Assembly (NCBI GenBank): GCA_049608925.1
Contig: JBMYXZ010000015.1
Coordinates: 1-19,216, forward strand
Source: JBMYXZ01 sp049608925
GTDB taxonomy: Bacteria > Pseudomonadota > Alphaproteobacteria > JAGOMX01
Length of the DNA: 19,216 nucleotides
Direction: 5' to 3'
Position numbers and translations under genes: made by a program. This document shows positions 7,363-15,242 of this stretch, in pieces; positions within the stretch are counted from its first letter, which is position 1; each line of letters begins with the position of its first letter. A model generated the notes under the pieces. The model was not told where the DNA came from and ran no database searches. It saw nothing but the letters and a program-made list of their open reading frames with translations.

Positions 7363-7917
7363 TTACATAGCCTTCATGGTTTTGCGATTTTCATGTTGCA
7401 TCTCTGACCTTTCAATCAAGCGGCGCTCGATTTTAGCACCAGGCATTGCGGTTGATAGGCAAACAACCAAGCCCTTGCCATCATTCATTTTCTCGTCAAC
7501 ATGAGCAAAAACCCTGAAACCCTGAGGCGTACGAGACTTCAAAATGACATCATCAGCAGACTGACCTGTTGCGATTTGACCAACATTTTCATGCAGCAGG
7601 ATTGTGTCCCCACCACTTAGGCCTGAACCACTAACCATTTTAAATTTCCACTGTCCACCAGTCCATTCCATCACACCCATATACTCGTTCAAGTAACTAG
7701 GAGCCTGGCCAACTTGGCCGCGGCGACACACACCTGGATAGATACGCGTTAGTTTATGTTGTGCATGATCAGCATATGTGCCTTCATGCTTTGTATCCGT
7801 TGTGAACTGCTCAGATCCTGTTGTTGTCCCATGTGCTGCTTCGCCATCAGTATGTGCCAATGCAAAAGGGCTTACCATCAATGACAACCCAATAGTTAAA
7901 AGTGTTTTCTTAAACAT
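7363..7917 (-). CDS. Small exported protein of unknown function with His-rich mature N-terminus
   Basis: I do not recognise the family. The 184-residue product starts with a signal peptide (MFKKTLLTIGLSLMVSPFALA). The predicted AxA cleavage leaves His22 as the first mature residue. Residues 22-54 carry five His (22, 29, 44, 51, 54) among Thr, Asp and Gly, which suggests but does not show metal binding. The rest looks like a compact, probably beta-rich domain (about 60-160) with two cysteines (C64 and one near 152) that could form a disulfide. The C-terminus is basic and Met-rich. GGGAG six to seven bases before the ATG supports the start. The gene is monocistronic between the bidirectional terminator and a divergent gap to trhO. 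CopC-like or other periplasmic metal proteins are a guess only. Confidence 0.82.
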   Translation of the reverse strand: MFKKTLLTIGLSLMVSPFALAHTDGEAAHGTTTGSEQFTTDTKHEGTYADHAQHKLTRIYPGVCRRGQVGQAPSYLNEYMGVMEWTGGQWKFKMVSGSGLSGGDTILLHENVGQIATGQSADDVILKSRTPQGFRVFAHVDEKMNDGKGLVVCLSTAMPGAKIERRLIERSEMQHENRKTMKAM

Positions 7918-8076
7918 GAATATTCTCCCTGTATTTATACGACTATAATTTTATCAGACATATAGGAAAAAGAACAGCCTGCAGTATTTATCGTGCAGTT
8001 GTGAATAAGAATATCTTGATAATTTCGGCAATATTAGGCAGAATTGGGCCAGGAATTAGGAGATATTTAGTCGACC

Positions 8077-9006
8077 ATGTCAAATTTTGTAGTAGCCGCA
8101 CTTTACAAGTTTACAGCCCTTGAGGATGTTGAATCACAACGCCAGCAAGTTCGCCAGATTTGTGAAGAAAATGAGATCAAGGGAACATTAATTTTTGCTG
8201 ATGAAGGCATTAATGGAACTGTTGCAGGATCTCGAGACGCAATTGATGTGCTGAAAGCCTTTTTAAATGCTGATCGGCGTTACGACGACATGGAATATAA
8301 AGAATCTTCAGCTGATGAAATGCCCTTTAAGCGCCTAAAGGTCCATTACAAAAAAGAAATTGTGACCATCGGTGACCAGTCAGTCTCGCCAACTAAAGTC
8401 GTGGGAGAATATGTCGATCCCCAAGACTGGAATGCTATCATTTCAGATCCGGATACGATTGTCATCGATACTCGCAATGATTACGAAGTTGAGCTTGGTA
8501 CATTTTCAGGCGCGGTAAACCCCGAAACAGATGCTTTTCGCGAGTTTCCCGAATATGTGAAGAAAGATCTGGATCCCAAGAAGAACAAAAATGTTGCCAT
8601 GTTCTGCACCGGCGGTATTCGTTGTGAAAAAGCCTCTTCTTATATGATGGCACAAGGGTTTGAGAAAGTTTATCACCTGAAGGGCGGCATTCTGAAATAT
8701 CTAGAGACAATTCCAGAAGATGAAAGCATGTGGGAAGGCGATTGTTTTGTCTTTGACGAGCGTGTAGCTGTAAGTCATGGCCTCAGCCAAAGTGAATACA
8801 AAACTTGCTATGGTTGTAGGCATCCCATCTCTCCAGAAGACTGCAGGTCGCCTAAATTCGAACGTGGCGTTTCATGCCCACGCTGCTTTGACAAGACGTC
8901 TGAGGAAAAGAAAGCAGCCGCGCGCCATCGCCAGCAACAAGTAGACCTTGCTTCCAAGCGTGGCAAAAAACATATTGGCGACGATACACGCCCAAGGAAG
9001 CCATGA
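8077..9006 (+). CDS. trhO: tRNA uridine(34) hydroxylase TrhO (YceA/UPF0176, rhodanese-like)
   Basis: The 309-residue protein has a family N-terminal domain (about 1-120, with IFADEGINGTVAGS), a rhodanese domain (about 125-220) and a Cys-rich C-terminal segment. The catalytic loop is CTGGIRCEKAS, with C177 as the active cysteine and C183 the second conserved cysteine. The tail contains CYGCRHPISPEDC and SCPRC, a pattern seen in this family. TrhO makes 5-hydroxyuridine at wobble position 34 of several tRNAs in an oxygen-dependent reaction, working in the cytoplasm. AGGAGAT at 8058-8064 is the likely ribosome site, with a longer than usual spacing of 12 bases. The stop overlaps the next gene by ATGA, so the two are probably translated together. 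Confidence 0.93.
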   Translation: MSNFVVAALYKFTALEDVESQRQQVRQICEENEIKGTLIFADEGINGTVAGSRDAIDVLKAFLNADRRYDDMEYKESSADEMPFKRLKVHYKKEIVTIGDQSVSPTKVVGEYVDPQDWNAIISDPDTIVIDTRNDYEVELGTFSGAVNPETDAFREFPEYVKKDLDPKKNKNVAMFCTGGIRCEKASSYMMAQGFEKVYHLKGGILKYLETIPEDESMWEGDCFVFDERVAVSHGLSQSEYKTCYGCRHPISPEDCRSPKFERGVSCPRCFDKTSEEKKAAARHRQQQVDLASKRGKKHIGDDTRPRKP

Positions 9007-9641
9007 GACAAAACTCCATCTTATATTCATTCAGAAGATGTCCTTATGCCATGCGTGCGCGTGTGGCGCTGAAGTATAGCGGGCAGAAGATTGAATTACG
9101 TGAGATCCTGCTGCGCGACAAACCGGCCCATATGCTGGAGATTTCGCCAAAAGGCACTGTCCCGGTATTATGGCTTACGGATGACACTGTTGTGGATGAA
9201 AGCCTGGATGTGATCGACTGGGCATTGTCGCAAAATGATCCTGAAGGCTGGACCACTGGAGATCTCGACCAGACCAATGAGTTGATCATAGAAAACGATA
9301 CAAAATTTAAGTTTAATCTCGACCGGTATAAATATCCCCATCGTTACGAAGACCAACCTGATCCAATTGATCACCGCAATGCTGCTGAAGAAACGCTGCA
9401 AAAGCTTGAAGGGCTGCTTTCAAAAAACCCCTATCTGCTTGGCACCAGCAGGACAAAGGCTGATGTTGCAATCTTTCCTTTTATCAGGCAGTTCTCGATG
9501 GTTGATGAAAACTGGTTTGCCAGCACGGCCTACCCAAATTTGAAAAAATGGCTGCAGCAGCACCTAGAGTGGGATCTATACCAAACCGTTATGGAAAAGC
9601 GTGATCCTTGGACCCCTGAAGACGCGCCGATTTATCTTTAG
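9003..9641 (+). CDS. Glutathione S-transferase family protein
   Basis: A 212-residue protein with an N-terminal thioredoxin-fold domain (about 1-78) and a helical C-terminal domain (about 90-205). The N-terminal site is RRCPYAMRAR, with Cys13-Pro-Tyr-Ala where glutaredoxin- and omega/beta-like GSTs hold their catalytic cysteine. The cis-proline segment GTVPVLW and the DES motif that binds the glutamyl part of glutathione follow. A single Cys suggests a thiol-transferase or dehydroascorbate-reductase-like activity rather than Tyr/Ser-type conjugation, which is inference. Its ATG overlaps the trhO stop (ATGA), indicating translational coupling. Its TAG stop overlaps the TAA stop of the convergent acyltransferase gene. 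The substrate is unknown. Confidence 0.9.
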   Translation: MRQNSILYSFRRCPYAMRARVALKYSGQKIELREILLRDKPAHMLEISPKGTVPVLWLTDDTVVDESLDVIDWALSQNDPEGWTTGDLDQTNELIIENDTKFKFNLDRYKYPHRYEDQPDPIDHRNAAEETLQKLEGLLSKNPYLLGTSRTKADVAIFPFIRQFSMVDENWFASTAYPNLKKWLQQHLEWDLYQTVMEKRDPWTPEDAPIYL

Positions 9642-12600
9642 GCGATTTCCTCAATAATTTTTTTTGCGCTGCGTAGATCAGCCTTGCCATTTGCCATAAT
9701 CGGAATGACATCCAACTGCTTAATTAGCTGAACATTTGGCATCCACAAGCTTGGAAGACCTGTGTCTTTCAGCTTTGTCCACAGCTCTTTCGGCTCAATT
9801 GAATCGTGCTGATATACCACACCAAGGGCTTCACCTTTTTTATCATGGGGGATAGACACAACGATGGAATAAGCCCCGCCCAGGATTTTATTGATTTCCT
9901 CTTCAACTTTGCCATGAGGCACCATCTCGCCACCGATTTTGCTGAAACGAGCCAGGCGATCAACAATGGTGATAAATCCATCTGTATCTATTTTGGCGAT
10001 GTCTCCCGTGATGTACCAATCTCCCATCATGGATTCTGCGGTTCTATCGGGCTGTTTCAGATACCCCTTCATCACGCCAGCACCCTTGATCAACAGCATG
10101 CCTGTCTCCCCGAATGGTAGATCTTCTCGGGTTTCCTGATCGACGATCTTTGCAGCTACTCCTGGTACAGGCAGACCTATGGTCCCTGGCTTGGTGCCGA
10201 TATTATGGAAACCTGGTTCCACAGAAATATTGGGTATATTGACGGACACCACAGGTGACAGCTCGGTACAGCCATAGCCTTCATAAAGCGGCACACCAAA
10301 TTTCTCTTCAAACTGTGCTGCTACTGTGGGTTTTAATTTTTCACCCCCCACAATAGGAAAGCGAATTGTTGCAAACTGTTCCTTTGAGCAAACACGTGTG
10401 TAGGTTTGCATGAACGTTGGGGTGGCAATCAACAATGTTGGCTTGTGCTGCTCGGCTACCTTACCAATGGTTTTGGCATCGAGAGGGTTGGGATGGTAGA
10501 CAACGGACAGCCCCCTGGCAAGCGGGAACCACATTGTCACTGTATAGCCAAAGCTATGGAAGAATGGCAGTACGCCCAAGAATCTGTCCCGCTTCGTATA
10601 AGGAAAGACCTGTCCTATCCCCGCCAAGTTAGACAGAATATTCCTGTGGGTCAGCTCCACACCCTTTGGATCGCCAGTCGTGCCTGAGGAAAAAATAATT
10701 GTCGCTGTCGTATCTGGTTTAATCTTTCTGTCAGCAAGAGAGGCTTGAATCGAGCGCGCTGGATAGAAAATGGCTTTTAAGATGACCATCAACTTTTCAG
10801 ACGCTGTAATGCCTTTCTTAAAGTCCTCGACAAATACCATGCCCGGCCTTTCCGCCATGCCAGCTTTTTGCAGAAACTTTCTGGACGTCAAAATGGTTTT
10901 CACATTTGCCCGTTTGATTGCGGACTCTTGCTGCTCTAACCCTAAGGAAAAATTCAGGTTCACAGACGTGCGACCGGTCAAGGCCAAGGCAACGTTCACC
11001 AGGGCTCCGCCAACAGAAGCCGGTAACAATACACCAACGTTTTTCTCGCGTTTACAAATTTGCCGGATTTTCCCTGCCAAGATTATGGACGACACCATAG
11101 TCTTGAAGTAATTAAGACTGACGCCCGTGGAATCAAGCAAGCAGGAACGCCAGGGCGTTTTTCTTGCCTGCTTTAAGAATTGCACCCCAAGGGTGCTGTT
11201 TACATCTGGGCGGGATGCAATTGCTTCGGCCCCCATTTCAACAATCTTCTGCCTGACCTCATGCCTGCTAGTTCCTGCAGGCAAAAGCTTGCCAAATGTG
11301 ACTGCGATCCGGCGTGGTTTTAAAGAGGGCCACTTAAAGAAGTACTTCCCGCCTTTAAACGTAAAAATACTGCCCCAGACGTTATCTAGATGTACCGGAA
11401 GAATCGGTGTGTCCCGCCCTTCTTGAATACGCTCCATCCCCTTGCGAAAGGGCAGGATATTTCCAGATCGCGTTAATCCCCCTTCTGCAAAGATACACAC
11501 TAAGTCACCCTTATCAAGACCATCACGCGCTTGCTGTATGGTCTCCATAACTTTGCGCCCTTGCATCACGGGAATAACGCTCATCAATCGGAATAGAGGG
11601 TTTAAGAATTTAAACTTGTAGTACGGCCCATACAGCATGAAACGGATGTGCCGCTGCATGGCGCCGCCAACGAAAAATCCATCTGCATGGGACACATGAT
11701 TCCCCACCAGCAATGCCGCCCCTTTCTTAGGGATATTTTCCGCTGTAACAGGCACGATACGATAAATAGTATGGGTTATGATCCACAAGATAAACCTAAC
11801 AAATATCCGTGGCTGATAAACAATACCAACCACCGTTACGGCTATTGTTAGCCAACCGAAGATCATGATTATAGTGGCAGCACTGAATCCCATGAAATCA
11901 TGCATAATGGTCAGCACAGCCGATGCTAAAAAGACACCGCTCATGCTTAAGAAGTTTGTGGTTGCGATGATGCTACCACGCTCTGCGTTTTCAGCACGCT
12001 TTTGCAATGTCGCATTCAACGGAATAATATATAGACCTGCAAAGATACCAAGTATGATTAAGCTTTGCCACACGCTGCCATAGTCCGGAACACCAACATA
12101 CAATGTCAGCGCCCCTATTCCGATGCCGATGGATCCCAGCGGTACAAGACCAAGCTCGATACGGTCTCCCGACAGACGGCCAGCCAGCAGGCTACCAATG
12201 GCGATGCCAACAGCTAAAAATGTCTGCAACAAGCCTGTATCAAAGTCATCCAAGGCCAGTGCTTCTTTACCCAGCACCAGTAGAGATAACTGTACAAGTG
12301 CGCCCAAGAACCAGAACCAGGTAATCCCAACAACTGTAATGGACAGGCGTTTGTCGCTCTTGATACGTCTCAAGCCCCTGCCAACCTCACGCCAAGGGTT
12401 ACGCGGGAAGTCACGCTTTTCGCCATTAAACTTGACCTTAGGCACCCACCAAACCGACGCCCAGCCAATGATTGCAACGGCAAATAAGATAACCCCAATC
12501 CAGGTCTTGTTGTCCTCGAAATATCCATACATTGCCGCGCCAAAAAAGCCGCCCACAATGATGGCAATGAATGTCAACATTTCGACCATGCCGTTAGCAC

Positions 12601-13039
12601 GCGTCAGATAGCGCTCGTTGAAGATTTCGGGCAGGATGCCGTACTTTGCTGGGCTGAAAAAAGTCGATTGCGTTGCCATAAGAAATAAGACAAAGGCAGC
12701 TAGCCAAAACATGTCCATTGGCAGCACAATTAAGGCCAATCCCATGGCAAAAATTTCAATGGTTTTGGTGGCTATCAGCACATATCGCTTGTTATTTGTG
12801 TCGGAAAAATAACCTGCAAGACCTGAAAATATCAAATACGGTGCTATGAATATTGCACCAACTGCTGAGACACTCCAAGCAGAAAGACCGCCATCGGTCC
12901 CGCGCATAGCTTCATTGACGGCCATCAAGGACAACACCATCTTAAACATGTTGTCATTCATTGCACCCAGGAATTCAGTCCACAAATACGCAATAAATCC
13001 GCGCTTTGCTAATAGACGTTTATAACTTGAAGCCGACAT
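9638..13039 (-). CDS. Fused LplT-type transporter / PlsC-type acyltransferase / acyl-ACP synthetase (lysophospholipid repair)
   Basis: This 1133-residue protein joins three modules. Residues about 1-425 form an MFS domain of some twelve helices resembling the lysophospholipid flippase LplT. Residues about 430-630 are a PlsC-type acyltransferase with H448-x4-D453 (NHVSHADG) and the EGG motif at E519. Residues about 650-1133 are an AMP-binding acyl-ACP synthetase with the P-loop SSGTTGDPKG from S784, YGCTELSP, a TGD motif and C-terminal Lys1119 (NGKADL). Together they would import lyso-phosphatidylethanolamine and re-acylate it with acyl-ACP at the inner membrane. In E. coli the same activities are split between LplT and Aas; the triple fusion is known in Alphaproteobacteria. 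All catalytic motifs look intact. No clear ribosome site precedes the ATG. The antiporter gene is 66 bases upstream on the same strand, so co-transcription is possible. Confidence 0.92.
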   Translation of the reverse strand: MSASSYKRLLAKRGFIAYLWTEFLGAMNDNMFKMVLSLMAVNEAMRGTDGGLSAWSVSAVGAIFIAPYLIFSGLAGYFSDTNNKRYVLIATKTIEIFAMGLALIVLPMDMFWLAAFVLFLMATQSTFFSPAKYGILPEIFNERYLTRANGMVEMLTFIAIIVGGFFGAAMYGYFEDNKTWIGVILFAVAIIGWASVWWVPKVKFNGEKRDFPRNPWREVGRGLRRIKSDKRLSITVVGITWFWFLGALVQLSLLVLGKEALALDDFDTGLLQTFLAVGIAIGSLLAGRLSGDRIELGLVPLGSIGIGIGALTLYVGVPDYGSVWQSLIILGIFAGLYIIPLNATLQKRAENAERGSIIATTNFLSMSGVFLASAVLTIMHDFMGFSAATIIMIFGWLTIAVTVVGIVYQPRIFVRFILWIITHTIYRIVPVTAENIPKKGAALLVGNHVSHADGFFVGGAMQRHIRFMLYGPYYKFKFLNPLFRLMSVIPVMQGRKVMETIQQARDGLDKGDLVCIFAEGGLTRSGNILPFRKGMERIQEGRDTPILPVHLDNVWGSIFTFKGGKYFFKWPSLKPRRIAVTFGKLLPAGTSRHEVRQKIVEMGAEAIASRPDVNSTLGVQFLKQARKTPWRSCLLDSTGVSLNYFKTMVSSIILAGKIRQICKREKNVGVLLPASVGGALVNVALALTGRTSVNLNFSLGLEQQESAIKRANVKTILTSRKFLQKAGMAERPGMVFVEDFKKGITASEKLMVILKAIFYPARSIQASLADRKIKPDTTATIIFSSGTTGDPKGVELTHRNILSNLAGIGQVFPYTKRDRFLGVLPFFHSFGYTVTMWFPLARGLSVVYHPNPLDAKTIGKVAEQHKPTLLIATPTFMQTYTRVCSKEQFATIRFPIVGGEKLKPTVAAQFEEKFGVPLYEGYGCTELSPVVSVNIPNISVEPGFHNIGTKPGTIGLPVPGVAAKIVDQETREDLPFGETGMLLIKGAGVMKGYLKQPDRTAESMMGDWYITGDIAKIDTDGFITIVDRLARFSKIGGEMVPHGKVEEEINKILGGAYSIVVSIPHDKKGEALGVVYQHDSIEPKELWTKLKDTGLPSLWMPNVQLIKQLDVIPIMANGKADLRSAKKIIEEIA

Positions 13040-13105
13040 ATTCTTTTTAATTTTATATCTCAGCTTTTAGTGAACCATAGATGTGGTAGACGGTCTAGTG
13101 AGTTT

Positions 13106-14506
13106 TCAGAATACCAGCCATGCCATAATTGCAAAAAGCGGCAGCAATATTCCGCAAGACCAAGCCATATAGCCAAAAAAGCTGGGCATTGGGATGCGGT
13201 TGATTTCAGCAATTGCTTTAACCATAAAGTTTGGTGCATTTCCAATATACGACAATGCCCCCATGAACACTGCGCCCGCTGAAATAGCCATCAATGTTTC
13301 TGCCATTGGCCCCATTAGCTGTTGGGCGTCTCCCCCAGCCATATGGAAGAACACCAGATATGTAGGTGCATTGTCCAAGAAAGCAGATAACATACCGGTC
13401 ATCCAGAAATACATTTCGTTAAGCGGCTGCCCGTCCTTTGTGACCAAGCTGACGATTGCACTAAGTGCGCCCTCTTCCCCAGCACCCAACATAGTTATTA
13501 CTGGCATCGCGGTGATAAAGATAACGGCAAAAAGCTTTGCAACTTCTAAAACCGGTTCCCAGCTGAAATAGTTATATTCGCGGATCTCGCGCTTGGTCCA
13601 GCGCATGGAGAGTATTATCAGCGCGATAAAGATTAGGTCTCGCAATACATTCTGTAGCTGCAGGTCAATTCCGTAAACACTGAAGCTGATACCTGGCTTC
13701 CAATAACCACTGGTGATCACAGAGATCATAACAATGCCCATAAGGACCAGGTTAATTTTTCCGCTGATTGCAGTGGTGCCCTCCTCTTTCTGAGGGATCT
13801 TTGAATGATCTTCCTTGCGGTAATAGATTGTATCAATAACGAAGAAAACCCCTAGAACCGGCAGCGTGACTATTAAGAATGGCTTCATCAAATTGGTTAA
13901 AGGCCAGAAAAAGTCCACACCTTGTAAAAACCCTAGAAATAGAGGCGGATCCCCCAGCGCCGTCAGGGAACCTCCTAGGTTACAAACCAGCAGAATAAAT
14001 AAAATCACAATGTGCGTTCGATGCTCTCGCCAGCCGTTGATCATCAAAAGCGGACGAATAAATAACATCGCCGCCCCTGTGGTACCAATCCAACTAGCGA
14101 TAAAAGTAGCCACTGCCAAAAATGCTGTATTCAAGGCTGGCGTTCCATTGTACTTTAACTGGACCTTAATACCTCCTGATATTGTATACAAAACTGAAGC
14201 CACCAGAATGAACGGTATATATTCTAATAGGTATGTATGCAAAACTTGATGTAGTGCAACTGAGGGGCCAAAAATCCAGGCCATCGGAATAATAGTTGTC
14301 AACGCCCAGAAAATACCAATCTTGCCATAATTATGATGCCAAAAGCGGCTTTTAAATATGGGCAGCAAAGCCAGAGACAATAATATCCCCACGAAAGGCA
14401 GCGCCCAAACAAGAGACAGCTGCTGAGGATCCATTCCACCACCCGCTGCCATTGCATCGGGGGCTAGGCTCGTTAAAAAGAATAATACTATCGAAAGAAT
14501 TTTCAT
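13106..14506 (-). CDS. Sodium:proton antiporter-like / putative citrate transporter (ion-transporter superfamily)
   Basis: A 466-residue polytopic membrane protein, about eleven to twelve helices, with an N-terminal hydrophobic segment that could be a signal anchor or be cleaved (AMA near residue 20). Two motifs typical of the ArsB/NhaD/CitMHS transporter superfamily are visible: CNLGGSLTALGDPPLFLGF in the first half and LDNAPTYLVFF in the second, the half-helix pair that lines the ion and substrate site. Proteins of this sort are annotated either as Na+/H+ antiporter or putative citrate carrier; sequence alone does not settle it. No convincing Shine-Dalgarno precedes the ATG. The leader holds a TATAAT and a small inverted repeat. 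The phospholipid-repair fusion lies 66 bases downstream. Confidence 0.85.
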   Translation of the reverse strand: MKILSIVLFFLTSLAPDAMAAGGGMDPQQLSLVWALPFVGILLSLALLPIFKSRFWHHNYGKIGIFWALTTIIPMAWIFGPSVALHQVLHTYLLEYIPFILVASVLYTISGGIKVQLKYNGTPALNTAFLAVATFIASWIGTTGAAMLFIRPLLMINGWREHRTHIVILFILLVCNLGGSLTALGDPPLFLGFLQGVDFFWPLTNLMKPFLIVTLPVLGVFFVIDTIYYRKEDHSKIPQKEEGTTAISGKINLVLMGIVMISVITSGYWKPGISFSVYGIDLQLQNVLRDLIFIALIILSMRWTKREIREYNYFSWEPVLEVAKLFAVIFITAMPVITMLGAGEEGALSAIVSLVTKDGQPLNEMYFWMTGMLSAFLDNAPTYLVFFHMAGGDAQQLMGPMAETLMAISAGAVFMGALSYIGNAPNFMVKAIAEINRIPMPSFFGYMAWSCGILLPLFAIMAWLVF

Positions 14507-14513
14507 TTATATG

Positions 14514-14539
14514 TACCGTGTTGAAGTTACGGTATTATA
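14514..14539 (-). promoter_or_regulatory. -10 element plus inverted repeat in the antiporter leader
   Basis: On the minus strand a perfect TATAAT (14534-14539) sits about 28 bases before the start codon. It overlaps by one base an inverted repeat with perfect 6-base arms TACCGT (14514-14519) and ACGGTA (14529-14534). A second small repeat, TTGGT...ACCAA, lies at 14552-14567, upstream of the -10. No good -35 was found. The layout fits an operator over the transcription start, but no regulator is known. Confidence 0.35.
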
Positions 14540-14597
14540 GGCAAGATAGAATTGGTACGTAAACCAAGAATTTGCACTATTCTAGATGATTGAGCAT

Positions 14598-14625
14598 AAA
14601 AAAAGCCAGCCCCAATAAGGCTGGC
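14598..14625 (-). terminator. Intrinsic terminator after the 11-residue-repeat lipoprotein
   Basis: GCCAGCC (14605-14611) pairs with GGCTGGC (14619-14625) around a 7-base loop. On the minus strand the stem is followed by a run of seven T (14604 down to 14598). It lies 27 bases after the lipoprotein stop and should separate that gene from the antiporter. Confidence 0.85.
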
Positions 14626-14651
14626 CTTCTTATTCGAAATTTCAGCTAGGA

Positions 14652-15095
14652 TTATTTAGCTGTAATATCATCAACTTTGTCTTCAAGAGCATCAGCTGCT
14701 TCAACTGCGGCATCACCTGCAGCTTCTTCTGTGCCTTGCATCATGTTTTTAGCGCCTTCCATTGCGTCGCCCATCATGTTTGAAGCACCTTCTGTAGCGC
14801 CCTCAACAGCGTCCATAGTCATGTCTGCAGCACCTTCAACGGCACCCATTGTTGTGTCAGCTGCGCCTTCAACAGCGTCCATGGTTGCGTCAGTAGCTTC
14901 TCCAACAGCTTCGCCTGCATCTTCAACAGCGTCTACTGTTGCATCAGCTGCGCCTTCGACAGCATCTGTTACTGTATCAACTGTTTGCTCGACAACTGAC
15001 TCATCAGTTGCAGCATCTTCATCTTTCTTGCCCATGTCACATGCTGCAAGAGATAGTCCAAGGGCTGAAACAGCCAGAATAGGTACGTATTTCAT
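14652..15095 (-). CDS. Small lipoprotein with 11-residue amphipathic repeats
   Basis: The 147-residue product begins with a lipoprotein signal peptide ending in LSLAAC, so Cys19 should be lipidated. Asp at the next position is the inner-membrane retention signal in E. coli, a rule that may not hold here. After a short acidic linker the protein is almost only Ala, Asp, Glu, Gly, Thr, Val and Met, arranged as 11-residue units of the form DATMDAVEGAA, DTTMGAVEGAA, DMTMDAVEGAT. No aromatic residue occurs in the mature part. Such hendecads form extended amphipathic helices, as in LEA-type and apolipoprotein-like proteins. Function is unknown. The start is decided by GGAG (15102-15105) six bases before ATG 15095; an earlier in-frame ATG (15107) overlaps that site. 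It has its own terminator. Confidence 0.85.
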   Translation of the reverse strand: MKYVPILAVSALGLSLAACDMGKKDEDAATDESVVEQTVDTVTDAVEGAADATVDAVEDAGEAVGEATDATMDAVEGAADTTMGAVEGAADMTMDAVEGATEGASNMMGDAMEGAKNMMQGTEEAAGDAAVEAADALEDKVDDITAK

Positions 15096-15242
15096 ATTGT
15101 TCTCCATAGTTAATTTTGAAAAATCTATTTTTATTAAATAATTATATATTATTCAAATGCCCAGGTCTAGTTTATTGTATCAAGCCTTTAACTCCAGCTG
15201 ACATTTGTGTATGATTTTGAAAAAATCAATTATGGATAACCC

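Noticed and set aside
7979..7998. CTGCA...TGCAG inverted repeat between the exported protein and trhO
   Set aside because: Five-base arms with a ten-base spacer are too common by chance and no promoter element lines up with them.
12123..12611. 162-codon plus-strand frame inside the acyltransferase fusion
   Set aside because: It lies opposite intact transmembrane coding sequence of a recognised MFS domain and shows no family features.
14677..15141. Ala/Ser-rich 154-codon frame on the plus strand
   Set aside because: It is the reverse complement of the repetitive lipoprotein gene, which has a lipobox, a ribosome site and a terminator on the minus strand.
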